From: Methylobacterium tardum
GTDB lineage: Bacteria; Pseudomonadota; Alphaproteobacteria; Rhizobiales; Beijerinckiaceae
DNA: 64,000 bases
NCBI RefSeq assembly: GCF_023546765.1
Contig: NZ_CP097484.1
Location: 3,008,001-3,072,000, forward strand
Direction of reading: 5' to 3'
A program made the translations under genes and the position numbers. Positions within the stretch are counted from its first letter, which is position 1. Each line of letters begins with the position of its first letter. A model generated the notes under the pieces. The model did no database searches, was not told the origin of the DNA, and saw only the letters and a list, made by a program, of their open reading frames with translations. Shown piece after piece: positions 60,548 to 64,000 of this stretch.

Positions 60548-63076
60548 CTACGTCCTTTGCGCGTGGTGGCCAGACACACCGAGTGCACGCGCTGCATGCG
60601 TAAAGTTAGCCCAGGGATCCTGCTTCGACGCGGCGAGGCGGCCCGGCACGCTCGCGACGCTGAAGCGTGCGCCGGAGCCGAGCGACGGAAGCTCGTCCCA
60701 GCTCACGGGCACAGACACAGGCGCGCCCGCGCGAGCACGGGTCGAGAAGGCCGAAACGGCGGTCGCGCCCCGTTGATTGCGCAGGTAATCCACGAAGATG
60801 CGGCCTTCTCGGGCCTGCTTCGAGACGGTCGCCACGTAGCGCTCGGGTGTGTCCTTTGCCATTTCGGCTGCGACGCGCTTCGTGAAGGCCTTCGCCTCGG
60901 TCCATGTCGCCTGCGGCATGAGTGGAGTGACGACGTGCACCCCCTTGCCACCCGTGGTTTTGACGAAGGCCGCAAACCCCAGACGCCCGAGCCGCTCGCG
61001 GACGTCGAGCGCGCCGGCCACAAGATCGCCCCATCCGACACCCTCACCGGGGTCCAAGTCGAAGACCAGGCGGTCTGGCCGGTCCGGATCGGCAGCTGTC
61101 GCACCCCAAGGATGGATCTCGAGAACGCTCGCCTGCACCAGAGCGCGGAGACCGGCGCGGTCGCGGATCACCACGGCCCGTTCGGAGCCCTCCCCGACCA
61201 GATGGAGATACCGATCATCCATCCCGGCCCAGCCGTGCTTCTGGTAGAAGCATGAGCCGACGCCGTCAGGGCATCGAACGAGCGACAGCGGTCGGTCGAC
61301 CAAGTGCGGCAGGATGTGCTCGGCGATCTCGGTGTAGTACGCGGCTAGACCTTCCTTCGTGAGACCGACATCGTCCCACAGTACGCGATCGGGATGTGTC
61401 AGGGTCACACTCTCGGCCGGTGTGTTCTTCACCTGGGAGTTCAGGGCACGCGGCTTCGGGCGCTTCATCGCTGCCTCCCGGACCATCTCGTCCGGTCGCA
61501 CGTCCGAACGGAGCATCTTGAAGGAAGCGTGCCGCAGCTGGTTGTCGGCTGTCCAGCCACGGAATGTCACTTCGCAGACGAGCCGCGGATCGACCCATTT
61601 GGCGTTGCGGCGCGCTAGCGGTGGCAACTCCATGCTGAACGGCGAGGCCTTGATCCGCAACGGGTCGAGTTGCGTCCAGAGATCGCGCGCGGCGGTATTG
61701 CTGAACCCGGTCCCGACCCGTCCCACGTGCACGAGGTGCTCGCCCTCGTACGACCCGAGGATCAGCGAACCGACAGACCGAACCGCCGATGTCGAGGGCA
61801 TGTAGCCGGCGATGACGAACTCCTCGGAATGCGAGCACTTCACCTTGCGCCAGAGGTCACTGCGCCCTGAACGGTAGGCCGCGTCCGTGCGCTTGGCGAT
61901 GATGCCCTCCAGCCCGAGCCTACAGGCGTGGCGTGCCATGGCCGCGCCGTCCTCGACGAGATGCTCGCTGAACCGGATGCGGCTTTTCGGATCCACGTCG
62001 CCGAGGCTCTGCAACAGCAGATCCTTGCGCTCGATGAGCGGCAGAGCGCGGAGGTCCTTCCCATCCAGGTAGAGAAGATCGAACGCGTAGAAGACTGCCC
62101 CTCCGATCTCGCCCGAGGTGAGCGCCTGCTGCAGAGCCGAAAAGCTCGACACGCCGCTCTCCGTCTCGACAACGATCTCACCATCGATCAGGGCTGAGGG
62201 CAGCTTCAGGGCCTTGAGAGCCGCCGCGATCGGCTTGAACTTGGCCGTCCAGTCGAGGCCCGAGCGCGTCAGCAGCGTCACGGATCCGCCGTCGATCCGC
62301 GCCTGCATGCGGTAGCCGTCGTGCTTGATCTCGAACAGCCAGTCACGGCCGCTCGGTACCGTCTCGACCAGGGTCGCGAGCGCCGGCTCAACGAAGGGCG
62401 GAAGGATGGCCTTGCGACCGCGCGCGGACCGGCTTGCCGTCGGCCTCGTGGTGCGACCGGCCTCGACCCGAGCGCGAGCCTCGTGATCGGCCCTGATGGC
62501 TCCACCTTTCGCAAGGTCCCGGTTGGTGCGGCCTGACAGAACCGAGGTGTCGTGTTCCTCTAGGATGTCGGCGTCGCCCTTCAGGCGCGCATGCTCGTCC
62601 TCGGCCTTCAGTAGGAGCCAGGGCTCCTTTCTCTCGCTGCCGCGGCCCTTCATCCGCACGAGGTGCCACCGGCCCTTGAGCCGGTCGCCGTGGAGGGCGA
62701 ACTCGACGTGGCCCTTCGCCAGCCCGGCTGCGAGATCCCCGACCGGATCCCAGTGTCCGGTGTCCCAGACGATCATGGTGCCGCCGCCGTACTGGCCCTT
62801 CGGGATCGCGCCCTCCCAGCGCAAGTAGTCGATGGGGTGGTCCTCTGTCTGGACTGCCAAGCGCTTATCGCCGGGTACCAAGCTCGGCCCGCGTGTCACC
62901 GCCCAGCTCTTGAGCACGCCATCGATCTCGAGCCGCAGGTCGTAGTGCAGGCGCGTGGCATCGTGCTTCTGCACCACGAAACGGGCCTTCTTGGCCTTCC
63001 GGCCACGCCGACCCGGCGGCTCGGATGAGACTCCAAAATCCCGCTTGGCGCGATAGGGTTCGAGGAGCTTGACCAT
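60548..63076 (-). CDS. ligD: ATP-dependent DNA ligase D (PE-Lig-Pol)
   Basis: 842 residues from ATG 63076; a longer frame to 63256 was rejected because similarity starts at MVKLLEPYRAKRDFG. The three modules are in order: the 3'-phosphoesterase (about 30-165: FVVQKHDATRLHYDLRLEID, GAIPKGQYGGGTMIVWD), the ligase (about 225-530) with the nucleotidyl-Lys motif FEIKHDGYRMQ and LEGIIAKRTDAAYRSGRSDL, and the polymerase/primase (about 560-840: LTHPDRVLWDDVGLTKEGLA, RLVFDLDPGEGVGWGDL, TGGKGVHVVTPL). It joins and repairs double-strand breaks by non-homologous end joining together with Ku, which is divergent from 63283. Confidence 0.93.
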   Translation of the reverse strand: MVKLLEPYRAKRDFGVSSEPPGRRGRKAKKARFVVQKHDATRLHYDLRLEIDGVLKSWAVTRGPSLVPGDKRLAVQTEDHPIDYLRWEGAIPKGQYGGGTMIVWDTGHWDPVGDLAAGLAKGHVEFALHGDRLKGRWHLVRMKGRGSERKEPWLLLKAEDEHARLKGDADILEEHDTSVLSGRTNRDLAKGGAIRADHEARARVEAGRTTRPTASRSARGRKAILPPFVEPALATLVETVPSGRDWLFEIKHDGYRMQARIDGGSVTLLTRSGLDWTAKFKPIAAALKALKLPSALIDGEIVVETESGVSSFSALQQALTSGEIGGAVFYAFDLLYLDGKDLRALPLIERKDLLLQSLGDVDPKSRIRFSEHLVEDGAAMARHACRLGLEGIIAKRTDAAYRSGRSDLWRKVKCSHSEEFVIAGYMPSTSAVRSVGSLILGSYEGEHLVHVGRVGTGFSNTAARDLWTQLDPLRIKASPFSMELPPLARRNAKWVDPRLVCEVTFRGWTADNQLRHASFKMLRSDVRPDEMVREAAMKRPKPRALNSQVKNTPAESVTLTHPDRVLWDDVGLTKEGLAAYYTEIAEHILPHLVDRPLSLVRCPDGVGSCFYQKHGWAGMDDRYLHLVGEGSERAVVIRDRAGLRALVQASVLEIHPWGATAADPDRPDRLVFDLDPGEGVGWGDLVAGALDVRERLGRLGFAAFVKTTGGKGVHVVTPLMPQATWTEAKAFTKRVAAEMAKDTPERYVATVSKQAREGRIFVDYLRNQRGATAVSAFSTRARAGAPVSVPVSWDELPSLGSGARFSVASVPGRLAASKQDPWANFTHAARALGVSGHHAQRT

Positions 63077-63272
63077 AGCTCGCAGCAAACGGCGACGTTC
63101 ACGCCGAGGTTCCAAGCGAAGTCCCGTGAAGACTCGGATTGCACAGAGTTTGCAAGTTATCCACAGGCGGTCGGCCCGCGGAACGAGTCGATCCGAACCC
63201 TCGTTGAGTCGCTGAAATCGACGTCGAGACTCGTCGGAGGCGCGGAGACTCGACAATACTTGGACGAATGTT

Positions 63273-63277
63273 GGAGG
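63273..63277 (+). promoter_or_regulatory. Ribosome-binding site fixing the ku start
   Basis: GGAGG, 5 bases before GTG 63283, favours that start over ATG 63268. Confidence 0.6.
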
Positions 63278-63282
63278 CCACG

Positions 63283-64000
63283 GTGGCGGCGCGTGCCAAT
63301 TGGAAAGGTCACCTGAGACTTTCCCTCGTTTCCTGTGCGGTCGGCCTGTATCCGGCGGTGAGTTCCTCGAGCGATCTCAAGTGTCACACGATCAACCGCG
63401 AGACGGGAAACCGGATCAAGCAGCTCATTGTCGATGCCGTGACGGTGAGCCCGTGGACCGGGACGACCAGATCAAGGGCTGCGAGGTCACCAAGGACGAA
63501 CTCGTGCCGATCGAGGCCGATGAGCTCAGCGAGATCGCGCTGGAGAGCACTCACACGATCAACATCGAGGCGTTCTGCAAGCGTGAGGAGGTCGACGAGC
63601 GCTACCTCGACAAGCCGTACTACCTCGCGGCCGAGGACAAGGTCTCGCGTGAGGCCTTCGCCGTGATCCGCGACGCGATGAAGAAGAAGGGCATGGCCGG
63701 CCTCGGGCGGCTCGTCATCTACAAGCGCGAGCGGGTGGTTCTGCTCGAACCCTACGGCAAGGGTCTGCTGGCGACGCTGCTGCGCTACCAGGACGAGGTC
63801 CGTTCGCCGACGGCGTACTTCGAGGACATGCCTGACGGCAAGCCCACGGACGAGATGCGCGCGTTGGCCGAGGAGTTGATCGCACGTTCGACGAAGACGT
63901 TTGACCCCTCGAAGTTCGAGGACCGCTACGAGGAGGCGCTGATCACGCTCGTGAAGGGCAAGGCGTCGAAGCCGTCGAAGGGCAAGGGACGAGCGAAGGC
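63283..64000 (+). CDS. ku: Ku end-joining protein, frameshifted and cut by window end
   Basis: Starting at GTG 63283 the first part reads AARANWKGHLRLSLVSCAVG and TINRETGNRIKQLIVDAV. After about 63444 the Ku sequence continues only in the next frame: EPVDRDDQIKGCEVTKDELV, IALESTHTINIEAF, EVDERYLDKPYYLAAEDKVS and RDAMKKKGMAGLGRLVIYKR, GKGLLATLLRYQDEVRSPTA. One G restored at 63444/63445 (GACGGGTGAG) joins the parts as DAVTGEPVDRDD, the pattern of intact bacterial Ku. The frame is open to the window end with a basic tail (KGKASKPSKGKGRAKA), so the gene is partial here. Ku binds DNA ends as a ring dimer and recruits LigD. Confidence 0.85.

Noticed and set aside
1..64000. tRNA, rRNA, CRISPR arrays, intact transposases, phage genes
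   Set aside because: Looked for by eye, none found; this does not exclude short or diverged ones.

Overview
The window looks like chromosome of a high-GC alphaproteobacterium of the Methylobacterium/Methylorubrum type. This is inferred from the codon usage and from gene content: YsnF/AvaK-type stress proteins, a formate dehydrogenase with an NrfD-type anchor, HWE-family and LOV kinases, a Ku/LigD pair, MucR-type zinc-finger remnants and a CtrA-like site. No rRNA, tRNA, CRISPR array, phage or intact insertion sequence was found.

Layout. (1) 0-6 kb: an envelope/general-stress group on the + strand (membrane protein, two YsnF proteins, PepSY-like secreted protein, 17M-type glycine-zipper protein, YidB-like, small His/Lys protein, DUF3618-like protein) and two small orphan ORFs. 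(2) 6.3-16.3 kb: an AI-2E family membrane protein with an extra C-terminal domain, then a probable sugar/sugar-acid oxidation cluster: SMP-30 lactonase, TPP enzyme, enolase-superfamily enzyme, unknown membrane protein, gluconate 2-dehydrogenase subunit 3-like protein and GMC flavoprotein. (3) 16.6-22.6 kb: a formate dehydrogenase locus. The alpha subunit (minus strand) has an in-frame UGA in the selenocysteine context followed by a SECIS hairpin at the canonical distance. The iron-sulfur and NrfD subunits diverge from it. (4) 23.7-34.9 kb: a signal-transduction block (PAS and hybrid kinases, response regulators, Crp-type regulator, 1192-residue GAF/PAS HWE kinase, LOV hybrid kinase), ending in a truncated PAS gene. 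(5) 34.8-39.5 kb: a segment of lower GC with a GGDEF-EAL protein, a PhcB-like methyltransferase behind a CtrA-type site, an OmpW porin and a MucR/Ros remnant. (6) 39.6-60.2 kb: a second signalling island with a hybrid kinase, LOV-like protein without the photoactive cysteine, BdlA-like PAS-PAS-MCP, HD-GYP, GGDEF-EAL, two membrane MCPs, a HisKA_2 kinase/receiver pair, Mn-catalase, CsoR/RcnR-type sensor and divergent stand-alone EAL and GGDEF proteins. (7) 60.5-64 kb: the non-homologous end-joining genes ligD and ku, divergently arranged; ku runs off the window.

How the genes may work together: the central theme is environmental sensing (light, redox, ligands) feeding c-di-GMP turnover and chemotaxis-like signalling, next to stress protection and formate/sugar oxidation. 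Three genes (fdnG, a response regulator, ku) carry single-base frameshifts in short G/C runs, which may be assembly errors or real lesions. The most unusual non-coding signal is a three-copy intergenic element (near 8.6, 16.5 and 22.9 kb) with an invariant hairpin geometry.
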